DNA of 64,000 nt from Chitinophagaceae bacterium (GCA_016713965.1 JADJOC010000003.1:248001-312000), one strand, 5' to 3'; counted from the stretch's first letter, positions 19,004-29,780 are shown. Made by a program: numbers and translations. Notes: generated by a model not told the origin, from the sequence alone.

Positions 19004-19495
19004 ATGAACTATTTTGAATTATTTAAACTCCCTGTCACGATACTGGTGGACCATGCTTTTTTAACAAAAATGTATATTGAATTACAACGGAAATATCATC
19101 CTGATTATTTTACATTATCCGGCGATGAAGAGCAAGCAGAAACTTTAGATAAAACTGCGGCAATTAACCAGGCTTTTAAAATATTAAAAAATGAAGAAGA
19201 AACTATTAAATACATTTTACAGCTTAAAGGATTATTGCAGGAAGAGGAAAAATACGATTTGCAACCGGCATTTTTGATGGAAATGATGGATTTGAATGAA
19301 TCGCTAATGGAAGAAAGCCAAAATGTATCCATAGAAAAAATAAATAAAATTGAAAAAGAAATTTATGATAAGGTAGGAAATATCATCCAAAATTATAATG
19401 ATGAAGAAGTTAAGGATACTGATTTATTAAAACTAAAAGAATATTATTTTAAGAAAAAATACCTGCAACGTATTTTGGATAGAATTGATGGATAA
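19004..19495 (+). CDS. hscB: Fe-S cluster assembly co-chaperone HscB
   Basis: The 163-residue protein has an N-terminal J domain starting NYFELFKLP with the HPD motif at residues 32-34, then a C-terminal helical domain with NEEETIKYIL and LMEMMDLNE, the signature of HscB that binds the scaffold IscU. The length fits the family (about 170). It stimulates the HscA/DnaK ATPase during transfer of Fe-S clusters. No isc genes are adjacent; a tRNA-Leu gene follows 24 bases later. Confidence 0.9.
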   Translation: MNYFELFKLPVTILVDHAFLTKMYIELQRKYHPDYFTLSGDEEQAETLDKTAAINQAFKILKNEEETIKYILQLKGLLQEEEKYDLQPAFLMEMMDLNESLMEESQNVSIEKINKIEKEIYDKVGNIIQNYNDEEVKDTDLLKLKEYYFKKKYLQRILDRIDG

Positions 19496-19519
19496 TGTAA
19501 TATTGCAGGAGTATTAAAA

Positions 19520-19603
19520 GCCCATGTGGCGGAATTGGTAGACGCAGCAGACTCAAAATCTGCCATTCGCAAGGGTGTGAAGGTTCGATTCCTTTCGTGG
19601 GCA
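19520..19603 (+). tRNA. tRNA-Leu (anticodon CAA)
   Basis: This is an 84-base class II tRNA. The acceptor arm GCCCATG pairs with CGTGGGC, the D loop has GGTAGACGC, and the anticodon stem GCAGA/TCTGC carries loop CTCAAAA with CAA at the anticodon. There is a short variable arm and a T arm with GGTTCGATTCC. The CCA end is not encoded. Confidence 0.96.
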
Positions 19604-19610
19604 CTAACGA

Positions 19611-19636
19611 AAAAGACCGCTTAAAAGCGGTCTTTT
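19611..19636 (+). terminator. Terminator after tRNA-Leu
   Basis: A perfect 10-base stem AAAAGACCGC/GCGGTCTTTT with loop TTAAAA and a T run lies 7 bases after the tRNA. Confidence 0.85.
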
Positions 19637-19666
19637 TTAATTTCACAGGTATAAGATAAATCGTTA

Positions 19667-20125
19667 TCAGGCTATTTTACTTCCTTTAAACTGCTTTTTT
19701 TTAAAAAATAAAAATGTAAATGCACCAAAAACCATATGTGCAAGAACTAAATGTCCATAATATCTTTTATAATCAGTTTTAGGCAGAGCCGGATGAATTT
19801 TGAAAGTTGTATTCCAGCCCAGCACTGCCGGAATACCGCTTAAACCCCCTACTATAGCACCATTAGCAAAAGAAGGTGCAATCTTAGTCTTTTTCAAAAC
19901 CATACTATATACAGCAGCAAATAATGCGCCAACTGCATAATGTGTTATCCAGCCTGCAGCCTGTGCGGTATCCGTTTTAATATCCGGGATAGCATTTTCA
20001 GTCAACTCGCCTAAAAGCTGAGGCTCTTTAAAATTTTTATTTTTTGTATGTGAAACAGCATAGCTAAACAGGCTCATAGCTGTAGTACCTGCAATACTGG
20101 CTAAAATAATATTAGAAGCTTTCAT
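19667..20125 (-). CDS. Small multi-pass membrane protein
   Basis: The 152-residue protein has four likely membrane spans: an N-terminal SNIILASIAGTTAMSLFSYAV, WITHYAVGALFAAVYSMVL, a Gly-rich GAIVGGLSGIPAVLGW and a final HMVFGAFTFLFF. The layout resembles small Gly-rich membrane proteins of the YagU/DUF2938-like kind seen in Bacteroidota, but I cannot assign a family with certainty. It is last in the reverse-strand run 24866-19667. Confidence 0.65.
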   Translation of the reverse strand: MKASNIILASIAGTTAMSLFSYAVSHTKNKNFKEPQLLGELTENAIPDIKTDTAQAAGWITHYAVGALFAAVYSMVLKKTKIAPSFANGAIVGGLSGIPAVLGWNTTFKIHPALPKTDYKRYYGHLVLAHMVFGAFTFLFFKKKQFKGSKIA

Positions 20126-20155
20126 AATAAATTTTTTAATAATTGTTATAAATAT

Positions 20156-20452
20156 TTAAAGCTGCATAAAAGTTTGGGCGTTCATTACTCCGGCTGTGCT
20201 TGCTGTATTATTAAAATATACAAACACTTCATGCAACGATTTATTTTTTAATAGATCTTTATGCAATTCTTTTAAGTTAGCAAGGCTATATTCTGAATAA
20301 AACATTTCAGGATTTCCATGTAACCGTACATACGCTATGGCAGTATTCATAATCAATGTGACAGGTAATTTAGGATGATTGACACTGCAAAATGTAATAT
20401 TATTTTTGGCAAGTGCCTCATACACTTTTTCACGCCACCAACCAGAATTCAC
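20156..20452 (-). pseudogene. DUF72 protein, C-terminal stub
   Basis: The 98 visible residues match the end of DUF72 proteins: NSGWWREKVYEAL, then a TAIAYVRLHG block, YSEYS and VFVYFNNTASTAGVMNA. DUF72 proteins are about 240-300 residues, so roughly the first 140 are gone. The upstream bases encode a different protein (20618-20430), so a deletion has joined two genes here rather than a simple frameshift. Confidence 0.75.
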
Positions 20453-20618
20453 AAGTAAATAAATAAAAAAATTTTCGCTTCAAAAAAGTTTTACCCTCTT
20501 TAGAACATTTTATACAATACTCTCTGGGTTCTCTAAATACTTCTTCATGCGTAATCGTCCATGATATGCAAGCGATAGGAAGCCACAATATGAATAACCA
20601 GGTAATTTGTATAAGCAT
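20430..20618 (-). pseudogene. Membrane protein N-terminal stub fused to DUF72 remnant
   Basis: The 62 codons begin with a hydrophobic span (TWLFILWLPIACISW) then THEEVFREPREYC, KCSKEGKTFLKRKFFYLFTCEF. This resembles the start of a conserved Bacteroidota membrane protein of about 120 residues with two Cys pairs, recalled from memory and not searched. The sequence departs from that pattern right after TCEF, at the point where DUF72 sequence begins in another frame. I read it as the surviving half of a gene cut by a deletion. Confidence 0.5.
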
Positions 20619-20622
20619 ATAC

Positions 20623-21852
20623 TTAAGTTTTTACATAGTACTTTAATAAATTTTGTGATTCAATTAATGCCTCGGCTAAAGGGGAATGTAATACCCTGTT
20701 ATAAAACTGGTTATTCTGATATGCTCCATCCCACAAGCCTGACTGGTGCCATTCATGTAAATGGTCCCAATCGGGTCTATCCACAATCGGGTACCAGCAA
20801 ATACCCCAAAGTGGCATGCCAGCTTCCAGTACTTTTACAGATTCATCAGTAATATGTTTTATCCACAGTGCACGGTCTTCCCTGGGATGACTGGTTTCTG
20901 TCAATACAATTGGCCGCATATATTTTTCATATGCATTTATCAATAACTGGTGAAGTGGTACCCAACGGGAATCACACATATTTAATTTCCAGCATAGAAA
21001 ACGTTCCTCTTCTTTTATTAATTGATTATTATGATAATAATTAAAACCTAAAATATCCAAATATTCATTCTTGCCTCTTAACTCCGGACATATACGGCCA
21101 CATAACATATCAATAACCTGGAATTGTTCCTGGTGATATTTTGCTGCCTTTACAATCTGGGCATCTGTAGCATTTTCAGGAGGTATAATATTAACCAAAG
21201 GTTCTGTAGTTAATATCCGGATACCGGATCAACTTCTTTAAAGCTTCTATGCCCTCGATATAAGCTTTCATTAATCCATACTTTACTTCCCAGCCCTGCC
21301 CTATGCAAAAGGAGATGTACCTTTAACTTCACCTCCGAGCCATGACAAAAAACTCACTTCATTTATTGGCGTGACTATTAAAACTTCCTGAGGATTTTGT
21401 GATTTATAAAATTGTGCAAACGCTTTACATAAAGCAGCAAACCTGCGGGCAAACATTGGATGTAAAGGTGTAAGGTCATCAGGGAAACCAAAATGACATA
21501 AATCCCATACCTGTTGAATATCATTCTGCTTAGCGCTAGCAAGCATCATTTTCACTGATGACCAATCATATTGATAAGGTTTTTTTTCAACCTGGCTCCA
21601 CCGGATTCCCTCTCTTACAGTTTTTATTTCAAAAGGTTCCAGGCTTTTATAATCCTTATCTATTAATTGTAAATGTCCGGTAGAAGATAATAAATCTACC
21701 CTGTTACCAAAAGCATTTATTTGATCAGCACACTCATAACCTCCCATCCAAAAAGACTTAAACGGGTTTCGCAAATCAACACGTTCATATATGACAGTAT
21801 CTGTATTGCTATCTGCCGAATCAATGCTGCAATATGGGTATGTTATATTCAT
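20623..21852 (-). CDS. GH1-like (beta-glucosidase superfamily) protein, two frameshifts
   Basis: Joined fragments give about 409 residues with a TIM-barrel of family 1 glycosidase type: an opening FWMGGYECADQ, EGIRWSQVEKKPYQYDW, and the acid/base region TPINEVSFLSW (NE pair). The second half has LGFNYYHNN, the nucleophile-like VLTETSHP, and GICWYPIVDRPDW. One base appears lost in the A run at 21307-21310 and another shift lies near 21213-21232; correcting both restores a continuous CIGQGWEVKYGLMKAYIEG and LTTEPLVNIIPP. It overlaps the end of glf by 32 bases and probably works with it on a surface glycan. Confidence 0.75.
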
Positions 21853-22964
21853 TGCTATCTTGAAATTCTGATTGTAACTGCATTATTTTTTTAAATAAAA
21901 TTAAGGACTGGGCAACCACCTGGTCCATATTGTAATACTTATAGGTGCCTAACCTTCCCGTAAAAAAAACATCAGGCTCGGTTGCTGCTAATTGCTTGTA
22001 TTTATTATATATATCCATGTTTTCGGGGCGTGGGATCGGGTAATATGGATCACCTTCTGCCTTCGGATATTCATATACGATAGTAGTTTTTGAATGCTTT
22101 TGACCTGTTAAATGTTTAAACTCTGTAGTTCTTGTATAAGGTTGGCTCATTGGATAATTAATTGTCCCGGTAGCCTGGTATTGCCCGGTATCATAAGTTT
22201 CAAATTTAAAATCAATAGAACGATAAGGAAGCTTACCATAGCAGTAATCAAAATAAGTATCGATCGGGCCCGTATAAATAAGTTTTTTATATTTTACTTC
22301 ATTTACAATTTCTTTATAATCTGTACCAAGCATCACTTTGATATTAGGATGATCTAACATTTTATTAAACATATTTGTATATCCATATAAGGGCATAGCC
22401 TGGTATGTATCAGTAAAATAACGGTCATCTTTATTCGTCCTTGTAGGCACTCTTGCAGTTACAGAAGCATCCAGTTCCGAAGGGTCAAGATCCCACTGCT
22501 TGCGTGTATATGTTTTAAAAAATTTCTCATACAACTCCCGCCCTACTGCATTTACTACTACGTCTTCTGAAGTTTTAATACGGTCCTTTTTTTCGGCCCT
22601 GGAATCGAAAAAATCTTGTACCTGGGCAGATGAAAGATTTAATCCATACAAGCTGTTAATAGTATTTTGGTTGATTGGTATAGGAACTAGCTGGCCATCC
22701 ACACTGGCAAGCACATGATGTTCATAAGGTCGCCATTCTGTGAATTTTCCCAAATAATCGAATACCTCCTTGGCATTAGTATGAAAAATATGGGGGCCGT
22801 ACTTATGCACTAAAATACCATCATTATTATAGTAATCAAAAGTATTTCCACCTATATGGTTTCTTTTATCTACAATTAAAATTTTTTTTATTTACTTGTG
22901 TAGCTAACCTTTCTGCTAATACCCCTCCTGCCAGCCCGGCTCCAACGATTAGATAATCAAACAT
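21821..22964 (-). CDS. glf: UDP-galactopyranose mutase, one frameshift
   Basis: The start at 22964 gives MFDYLIVGAGLAGGVLAERLA, the FAD-binding Rossmann motif. Frame is lost at an 8-base A run (forward T run 22882-22889); with one base less the protein continues ILIVDKRNHIGGNTFDYYN, then YGPHIFHTN, YTRKQWDLDPSEL, YDTGQYQATGTINYP and GRLGTYKYYNMDQVV. These are standard Glf blocks. Total about 380 residues, the normal length. The enzyme converts UDP-galactopyranose to UDP-galactofuranose for surface polysaccharide. It overlaps the glycosyltransferase gene upstream by 8 bases. Confidence 0.9.
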
Positions 22965-24095
22965 ATACTTTAGCTTTTACTTTTGATGTAATTAAATTTT
23001 GTTTAGCATACAATTCATTCTTTATTAATTCATGCATGTTAAACCAGGTTTTATTCCAGGAATCATGCGCCAAGTGATTATCAATATTTGCCAGCCATTT
23101 CGTATTATCTGTTTTATTTAACTCAGCAGTTGCTTTTTCTACAAACTCATCAGGCGTAGATGCTATATGAACTAATTTTTTTTCTCCGTAAGGATATACC
23201 ACATCATTTATTGCAGTAGAAATTACCGGCTTGCCTGCAGTTAAATATTCAGGAGTTTTTGTAGGGCTGATATACCGTGTGGATTCGTTTAATGCAAAAG
23301 GAATCATAGCAATATCCCATCCACTTAAATAATTAGGCAGTACCTCATAAGATTTGCTACCCAAATAATGGATATTATCGTTTTTAGGTAGAGTAGCAGG
23401 ATCAATTTTAACCACCGGGCCTACAATTACGAATTGCCACTGTGGTTTCATTATCGCCACTTGTGCAATTAAATCAATATCAAATCTTTCGTCTATAACA
23501 CCAAAAATCCAAGCCGGGGATGCGGAATATTTACCTGGTCCAATTCTTCATCAAGTGGTAAGCGGGCTTTTGAAAAATGTTCCTTATCTATACTGCTTGC
23601 AAATAAGTGCACATTGGGATGTTGATGCTTTTTAGCCTGGTACAAACTATAGCCTCCTGTAAAAACGATCTCTGCCTTTTTAAACAATTGTTTTTCCAGG
23701 CTTTTTAACAATGGATCAGCAAATTTAAAAGCGGATAATTCATCCATGCAATCATAAATAGTCAACCTGGGTTGAAAATGATCACTGATTGACAAGCTCA
23801 TGGGTGTATAATACCAAAAAATGTAATTTGTTATTTCTTCTATTTTAAAAAGCTGGTTTAATATTTTCCGCTGCCTTGATATTATATTTTCCGAATGATG
23901 TAAATCTTTTATCCTGGGAATTATTATCCATACATCTTCTTTGCTTAAAGCCATAGTGTAATCATCTTCAAATTCGCTGTTAACAGCCTCTTCGATAAAA
24001 AACACTCTATAGCTTTGTACAAATCTGCTTATAAGATGTTGTGGGCGCTGATACACAAAATTCCAGCGCAGATGAGAAAAACAAATCAGACCCAT
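22957..24095 (-). CDS. Glycosyltransferase family 1/4 protein, one frameshift
   Basis: The first fragment starts GLICFSHLRWNFVYQRPQHLISRF, the hallmark of this glycosyltransferase group, and ends at a 5-base T run (forward 23503-23507). One extra T gives GFFGVIDERFDIDLIAQVA and joins the second fragment with FVIVGPVVKIDPATLP, IHYLGSKSYEVLPNYLSGWDIAMIPF and the donor-binding SPTKTPEYLTAGKPVISTAI. Full length is about 379 residues. With glf and the GH1-like gene it forms a three-gene overlapping unit for a cell-surface sugar, probably containing galactofuranose. Confidence 0.87.
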
Positions 24096-24237
24096 ATTAT
24101 ATTACTTTAAAATTAATGATAATGTTTGTTTATTTTACAGCCTAGTTTTATTTTCTTACAATCTAGTATTCAGTTGTCCAGGGAATAATAATTTTATGAA
24201 CCTGATTTGGGGATAATTTATGCATGTTTATACTCAA

Positions 24238-24866
24238 TTATTTTCTTTTGGATTTTGATTTAGTAGCTGTTGAAACTTCTTCTGCTTCTTCATCGTCTTC
24301 AGCAGCTTCAACATTAATAGAGCTTTCAGCTACCTCCGTTAACTTCATATCAGCTTCTTTTTCCTCGTTTAATGTTTCTTCCAATAAAGCGGCCACTTCA
24401 TCCTCTCCTAATACTTTTGCAAAAGCACACAGGGTACCGTAAGAAGCTATTTCATAATGCTCTACTTTTTGTGATGCAGCAATAATACCTGCGTCCCTTA
24501 CTATTCCACTTTCAGTGCTTTCCATTATTTCAGTAGCTTCCCTTATTAATCCATCCATAGCTTCACATTTTTTTGCCTGTGCTTTCTTACCTAACAAACC
24601 AAATACTTCCTCAAGCCGTGCTATTTGCTCTTCTGTAATGGTAATATGTTCCATTAATGCATCAGTTAATTCTTCGGAAGTAGCTTTTTTTGCCATTTTA
24701 GGAAGAGCTTTGGTTTAAGCTTTTCTGCCCAATAAATATCTTTAAGCTGTTCTTCAAATAATTCACGTAAGCCTGTTGCCACATCTGATGAAGCAGATTG
24801 AGTATTTTTTTTACTACTATTGTTCTTAGCGTTTTTAGCCGGAGCAGCTTTTGTACTTGATTTCAT
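24238..24866 (-). CDS. DUF892 (YciF-like ferritin fold) protein, one frameshift
   Basis: Fragment one (24866) has a Lys/Ala/Ser-rich leader, then LRELFEEQLKDIYWAEK. Frame is lost near 24709-24711, where one added base in the run restores LKPKALPKMAKKATSEEL. The main domain follows with GLLGKKAQAKKCEAMDGLI, VRDAGIIAASQKVEHYEIASYG and LGEDEVAALLEETLNEE, all typical of the DUF892 four-helix, ferritin-like fold. The tail is acidic then Lys-rich. Such proteins are linked to stress response; a role here is inferred only from family. Confidence 0.85.
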
Positions 24867-25481
24867 TTCAATTTATTTTATGTTGTTAATAAATAATAAT
24901 TATAATTATAAAAATATATGCCAGAAAAAAATTAGTTAAAATTTATCCGCATAATAATAATGTGTACTTATATTTTCCCACCATTGGGAATTTACGTTCC
25001 CAAAGTAAATTGTATAATATTAATTATTCCTGTACTTGTCAATTCAGCAAGTATCAGATAAGTGAATTAGAGTTTATTTCACATACATGAAAGAGGCAAA
25101 CTAATTGTAAACTGGATTTATATCAATTGATAGAAAAAGAGATTGTACTATTCTTAAACCAGAATGTATTTGCAATAATTAGTTCACTCCATTTAAAAAT
25201 CAGTTAAAGTATTTTCCCTGTTATTATAAAAAGGGATAAATTGTAAGGATTGCGCAATAAATCAAATAAAAAATGTAGTTTTTGAACTGGAAGAATATAA
25301 TAAATTATTTGTGAAAGATTTCATGAAGCCATCCGCTGATCAATTGCTGTTACTAATAATATACATACCTTTTTAAGCAAGCTGGACAATGCTGCTACCA
25401 ATTATTTGCCAGTTATTAGTGATAATAACTATTATTTCAAAATCTTTATTGCTGTCAAAATATAGGGATGAAATAAAGATA
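24867..25481. other. AT-rich intergenic region, no gene seen
   Basis: A 615-base gap lies between two reverse-strand genes. It holds one short inverted element (TTCCCACCATTGGGAA near 24987) and promoter-like AT-rich sequence upstream of the DUF892 gene. No frame of useful length and no RNA gene was recognised. Confidence 0.5.
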
Positions 25482-27068
25482 TCATAATGTGCTATTTATA
25501 ATTTTCTTCATACGCTTTTTTACCTCATCCGCCTGTATTAAATTTTTTTTATTAAATTTTTTTTGCTGAAAAGCAGAAAATATTCCGGATGATATCAAAT
25601 TATTAATTTGATTTTGATTTAATAATTTTTTACCCCGTACATTGATTTTATTCGTTATTTCATTTATAGGAAAAAATTGATTATCTGTTAAATTGGATTT
25701 ATGAAAAGCAATATTATAGAAAGCCGGAACTTTTATATTTCCACTATATTTAACTTTATTTAATAACCAAAAATTATTACTGTTTTTCTTATTGTATTGC
25801 ATAAGTGCGGTAAAGGCAGGTTTTTTTGCTAATATATCTGGGTGAATAACAACTAAATTATTTGTAAAAATGCAATTTGTACTTTGTATATAAGGGAAAT
25901 AGTTATCTGTTTTTGGATTTGGCAGCATTATAATAATGTTATTAGAAATATTCACTGGTCTATTATGGCTTGCACATAAAAAAGCACTAAGGCCGGAATA
26001 AATGATATTATTTCTTATAAGCTGTGCACTATCTCCTTTATACTGATTTCCTCCTATATCAATCTGGAATGTTCCATAAATAACTGAATTAGACATGATA
26101 CTATTGGGGCTTAGCATACCAATACCATTTAATGCACTAGAATATCCACCTGTTTTATCTGATATGAAACACGAATCAATTTTGACACTTTCACTTCGCA
26201 ATGTAGTCACTACTTGGAATCCGACATTACCCCTAATATTACATTTTATAATACTTACATTTCGTAATGCTCCGTCTTCATATTCATTTTCAACATCAAT
26301 TCCTGCACCAGGTGAATGAGCGCCATAACTTCCTGTATTGCCTGTAGAATCGAAAGAAGAATCATAGCACCTTATATCTTTTCCTCTTGTTATACTTAAA
26401 GCCTGCCTGGCATTGCAATAAGATTTACAGTTGATTATATCTGCATTCTTACCATTCATGGATATTATTATGCCATCAGTAGCAAAATGATGTGTAACGA
26501 TATTTTTCAATATAATATTTTTAGATGAATCAGTTTTCATTATGTCATAAACTGCTACACCGTAATTATAACCCTCCGGCACCCCTTTTTCTTTTTTCAT
26601 TTTATCTGCTTCGCCATACAATACAATATCCTGTAATATTACATCTTTACAATTGATAAATAAGAATGGACATACCGTATGCGTATAAGAATAATTATAA
26701 TTAAATCCAGGTTTTTTAAAATCAGCTTTACGTGTAAATTTACCATTAACACGTATAGTGCTGTTATTACCGTAAATAACTAGTCCTTTACAATTCCTAA
26801 AAATTATATCTTTAATATTGTTTTTTTCATCTCCACCTTCAATTTTATAAGAAGCTATATAATACTTTCCTTTAGGGATATTTAATATACCCCCACCATT
26901 CTGAGAAATAGTTTCAGCAGCTTTGATAAAAGCATTATAATTATCAGTTTTATTATCAGGTTTAGCCCCAAAATCTTTTACTAAATCAAATATTTTTTTT
27001 TTCTGGGCAATAATAGTATTGGTAAAAACAATTAAAAAAACAATATATATATATTTCATAAAATACAA
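25482..27068 (-). CDS. Secreted right-handed beta-helix protein (pectate lyase-like fold)
   Basis: The 528-residue protein has a signal peptide ending near IIAQ; the start may be Met1 or Met4, the latter being a more usual signal start. After it comes VKDFGAKPDNKTDNYNAFIKAAETISQNGGGILNIPKGKY, the entry motif of Pectate_lyase_3/GH28-like beta-helices. Many short parallel-helix repeats with Asn ladders follow (for example IILKNIVTHHFATDGI, IINCKSYCNARQALSI). The fold usually binds or cleaves polysaccharides; no catalytic residue set is clear. It is a single gene with no obvious operon partner. Confidence 0.82.
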   Translation of the reverse strand: MYFMKYIYIVFLIVFTNTIIAQKKKIFDLVKDFGAKPDNKTDNYNAFIKAAETISQNGGGILNIPKGKYYIASYKIEGGDEKNNIKDIIFRNCKGLVIYGNNSTIRVNGKFTRKADFKKPGFNYNYSYTHTVCPFLFINCKDVILQDIVLYGEADKMKKEKGVPEGYNYGVAVYDIMKTDSSKNIILKNIVTHHFATDGIIISMNGKNADIINCKSYCNARQALSITRGKDIRCYDSSFDSTGNTGSYGAHSPGAGIDVENEYEDGALRNVSIIKCNIRGNVGFQVVTTLRSESVKIDSCFISDKTGGYSSALNGIGMLSPNSIMSNSVIYGTFQIDIGGNQYKGDSAQLIRNNIIYSGLSAFLCASHNRPVNISNNIIIMLPNPKTDNYFPYIQSTNCIFTNNLVVIHPDILAKKPAFTALMQYNKKNSNNFWLLNKVKYSGNIKVPAFYNIAFHKSNLTDNQFFPINEITNKINVRGKKLLNQNQINNLISSGIFSAFQQKKFNKKNLIQADEVKKRMKKIINSTL

Positions 27069-27161
27069 TTAAATTCTTTTTACAATCTGTACCATATTAC
27101 AAATTTTGATACTAAAAGCAAATATTCTTTTTCTCAATAAAGGTACTTTATTATTTATAAG

Positions 27162-27169
27162 TAATTTTG
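27162..27169 (+). promoter_or_regulatory. Putative -7 element for acyl-CoA carboxylase gene
   Basis: TAATTTTG matches TAnnTTTG, 121 bases before the chosen ATG at 27291, implying a long AT-rich leader. Confidence 0.35.
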
Positions 27170-27290
27170 CCAAAAAAATCAGTGTAATATTTTATTCTTA
27201 ATTCATTCATTAAAAATATTTTTGTTACTACATGTAATCAATTGTTTTAAACTATTGATTACATTTATTATTAATTATCAAAAAAAAATT

Positions 27291-28918
27291 ATGGATATAG
27301 AGTTTAATAAAAATGAAGATGTAATGAAAATGGCATGGAGCCAGGTGAAACAAAAACTCGGAAAAATTTATGAAGGTGGCGGAAAAAAATCTATCGAAAA
27401 ACAAAGAGAAAGAAATAAGCTTACTGCCAGGGAACGTATAAATTATTTATGCGATGAGGATAAGCCATTCATTGAAATTGGGGCATTTGCAGGATATGAA
27501 ATGTATGCGGAACAAGGCGGCTGCCCGGCTGGTGGAACCGTAAGCGGCTTGGGCTATATAAGTGGAAGGCAATGTGTAATTGTAGCGAATGACCAAACGG
27601 TAAAAGCCGGTGCCTGGTTTCCCATTACGGGCAAAAAAACTTGCGCATGCAGGAAATTGCTATGGAAAACCATTTACCGATTATTTATTTAGTGGATAGC
27701 GCCGGAGTATATCTTCCCATGCAGGATGAAATATTTCCTGATAAGGAACACTTTGGCCGCATTTTTAGAAACAATGCACACATAAGTGCAATGGGAATTA
27801 CCCAGATTGCTGCGGTAATGGGTGCCTGCGTGGCAGGTGGCGCATACTTGCCGATCATGAGCGATGAAACATTAATGGTAGAAGGTAACGGTTCCATTTT
27901 TTTAGCCGGGTCATATTTGGTAAAAGCTGCTATTGGAGAAAATATTGATAATGAAACATTGGGTGGGGCTATTACTCATACGGAAATAAGCGGTATAGCA
28001 GATTATAAGTTTAAAACAGAACAGGATTGTTTAGATCACATTAAAAAAATCATCAGCAAATTATCAAAACCTGCTACAGCGGGATTTGACAGAATCGCAG
28101 CAGAAAAACCAGCTAAGCCTGTAAATGAAATATATGGTTACCAAAGTGAAGGCAATACCAAACCTTATAATGTAGCAGATATTATTGATTGTATTGTAGA
28201 TAAAGGAAGTTTTGACCAGTTTAAAGAAGACTATGGTAAAACAATTGTATGCGGATATGCAAGAGTGGAAGGATGGGCTGTTGGAATTGTCGCCAATCAG
28301 CGGCTTATCGTAAAAAGTAAAAAAGGAGAAATGCAACTAGGCGGTGTAATATATAATGATAGTGCAGATAAAGCTGCCAGGTTTATAATGAATTGCAATC
28401 AAAAAAAGATACCAATCATATTTTTACAGGATGTTACAGGTTTTATGGTAGGAAGCCGCAGTGAGCATAGTGGCATTATTAAAGATGGGGCTAAGCTGGT
28501 AAATGCTGTAGCTAATTCTGTTGTACCCAAAATAACTATTATAACCGGTAATTCTTACGGTGCAGGTAATTATGCAATGTGTGGAAAAGCATATGACCCC
28601 CGTTTTATTTATGCATGGCCATCAGCCAAAATAGCGGTGATGGGCGGTGAACAGGCTGCAAAAACTTTACTGCAAATACAGGTAGCCTCCATGAAAGCCA
28701 AAGGAAAAGAAGTAAGCAAGGAAGAGGAAGATAAATTACTCAACGAAATAATACAAAGGTACAATACCCAAACTACGCCTTACTATGCCGCTGCAAGACT
28801 ATGGGTAGATGCGATAATAGATCCTGCAGATACCAGGAAAGTAATTGCTGAAGGTATTGCTGCAGCAAATCTTAACCCTGAGATTGCATCTTTTAAAACA
28901 GGGGTTTTCCAGGTATGA
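27291..28918 (+). CDS. Acyl-CoA carboxylase carboxyltransferase (methylcrotonyl-CoA type), one frameshift
   Basis: I choose the ATG at 27291 (MDIEFNKNED), since the 23 codons before it look non-coding. The frame breaks at an A run (27633-27639); one extra A restores FPITGKKNLRMQEIAMENHLPIIYLVDSAGVYLP. The protein (about 543 residues) has both crotonase-like halves: CVAGGAYLPIMSDE with the oxyanion Gly-Gly in the N-half, and LQDVTGFMVG, GNSYGAGNYAMCGKAYDPRF and WPSAKIAVMGGEQAA in the C-half. These resemble methylcrotonyl-CoA carboxylase beta more than propionyl-CoA carboxylase. It moves CO2 from carboxybiotin to an acyl-CoA in leucine or acyl catabolism. The biotin subunit gene is not nearby. 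Confidence 0.87.
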
Positions 28919-28986
28919 TTTTTATTATAAAAAAAACATTAATTTCACACAGATTCTAAAACCCAGTTAATATACCCGTTCTTTTT

Positions 28987-29751
28987 ATGAGAAAACTAAT
29001 CTTGCTCAACTTGTTGTGGTTACCCATTTTAATATTTCAGTCTTGCAAAAAAGATAGTTTACCAGCTCCCCCTATTGCTGATCAATCTTTTATTGAAGAG
29101 TTTGATACTGCTGCAGCAGCAATATCCAGGGACTGGAAATTTATTAATACCAGTAACCCTAAAGGCAGTAATGTTTGGCAAAATGGAGGTAATATTTTAC
29201 CATTTTTTAATGCTTATTCAAATAATGGCAGCAATGTTGGTTTTATCGGTGCAGACTATACCTCTACTTCAGCTGAGGCCGGGATAATAAGCAACTGGCT
29301 GGTATCGCCTCCTGTTTTAATGCAAAATGGCGATAAAATCATTTTCTACACCAGGGCACAAACACTCTCGGGTTATGATATTGATGATAGCACAGATTAT
29401 GCAAATCGTCTCCAATTATATATTAACAGTACTAATCAGGATATGAATGTTGGTGAAGGAAATGATGTGGACGATACAGGAAATTTTAATAAATTATTAT
29501 TGGATATTAATCCTGATTATTATGAATGGCATAAAGAACCGGGCACTTATAATGATGTTATATACACCGCCCAACAATTAGCACATGCATATCCACAACA
29601 ATGGACACGTTTTGAAGCTACAGTAAGCGGGTTAAGCAAACCGGAAATGAGAAGGTTTGCATTCAGGTATTTAGTGGAAGAAGGCGGAAGCAACGGACGG
29701 GGCAGCGGCATCGGTATAGACCGTGTATCATACACTAGCACCGGGTATTAA
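28987..29751 (+). CDS. Lipoprotein with choice-of-anchor J domain
   Basis: The 254-residue protein has a lipobox ending FQSC (Cys20). It is followed by a single jelly-roll domain of the cleaved-adhesin/anchor J type: FIEEFDTAAAAISRDWKFINTSNPKGSNVWQ, GIISNWLVSPPVLMQNGDKIIFYTRA and a C-terminal RFAFRYLVEEGG...GIGIDRVSY. The domain binds ligands or anchors on the surface in Bacteroidota. It is a tandem paralogue of the next gene, which starts 29 bases later. Confidence 0.82.
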   Translation: MRKLILLNLLWLPILIFQSCKKDSLPAPPIADQSFIEEFDTAAAAISRDWKFINTSNPKGSNVWQNGGNILPFFNAYSNNGSNVGFIGADYTSTSAEAGIISNWLVSPPVLMQNGDKIIFYTRAQTLSGYDIDDSTDYANRLQLYINSTNQDMNVGEGNDVDDTGNFNKLLLDINPDYYEWHKEPGTYNDVIYTAQQLAHAYPQQWTRFEATVSGLSKPEMRRFAFRYLVEEGGSNGRGSGIGIDRVSYTSTGY

Positions 29752-29780
29752 AATTATAAGTACCAAATAATAAAATAAAC

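Noticed and set aside
20623..24095. Phase-variable homopolymer switches in the surface-sugar genes
   Set aside because: Runs are only 4-8 bases, and the same kind of one-base change occurs in unrelated metabolic and secretion genes across the window, which fits assembly errors better.
25250..25400. Possible short coding remnant in the 24867-25481 gap
   Set aside because: A stretch of about 30 codons looks mildly protein-like but no family or longer frame supports it.
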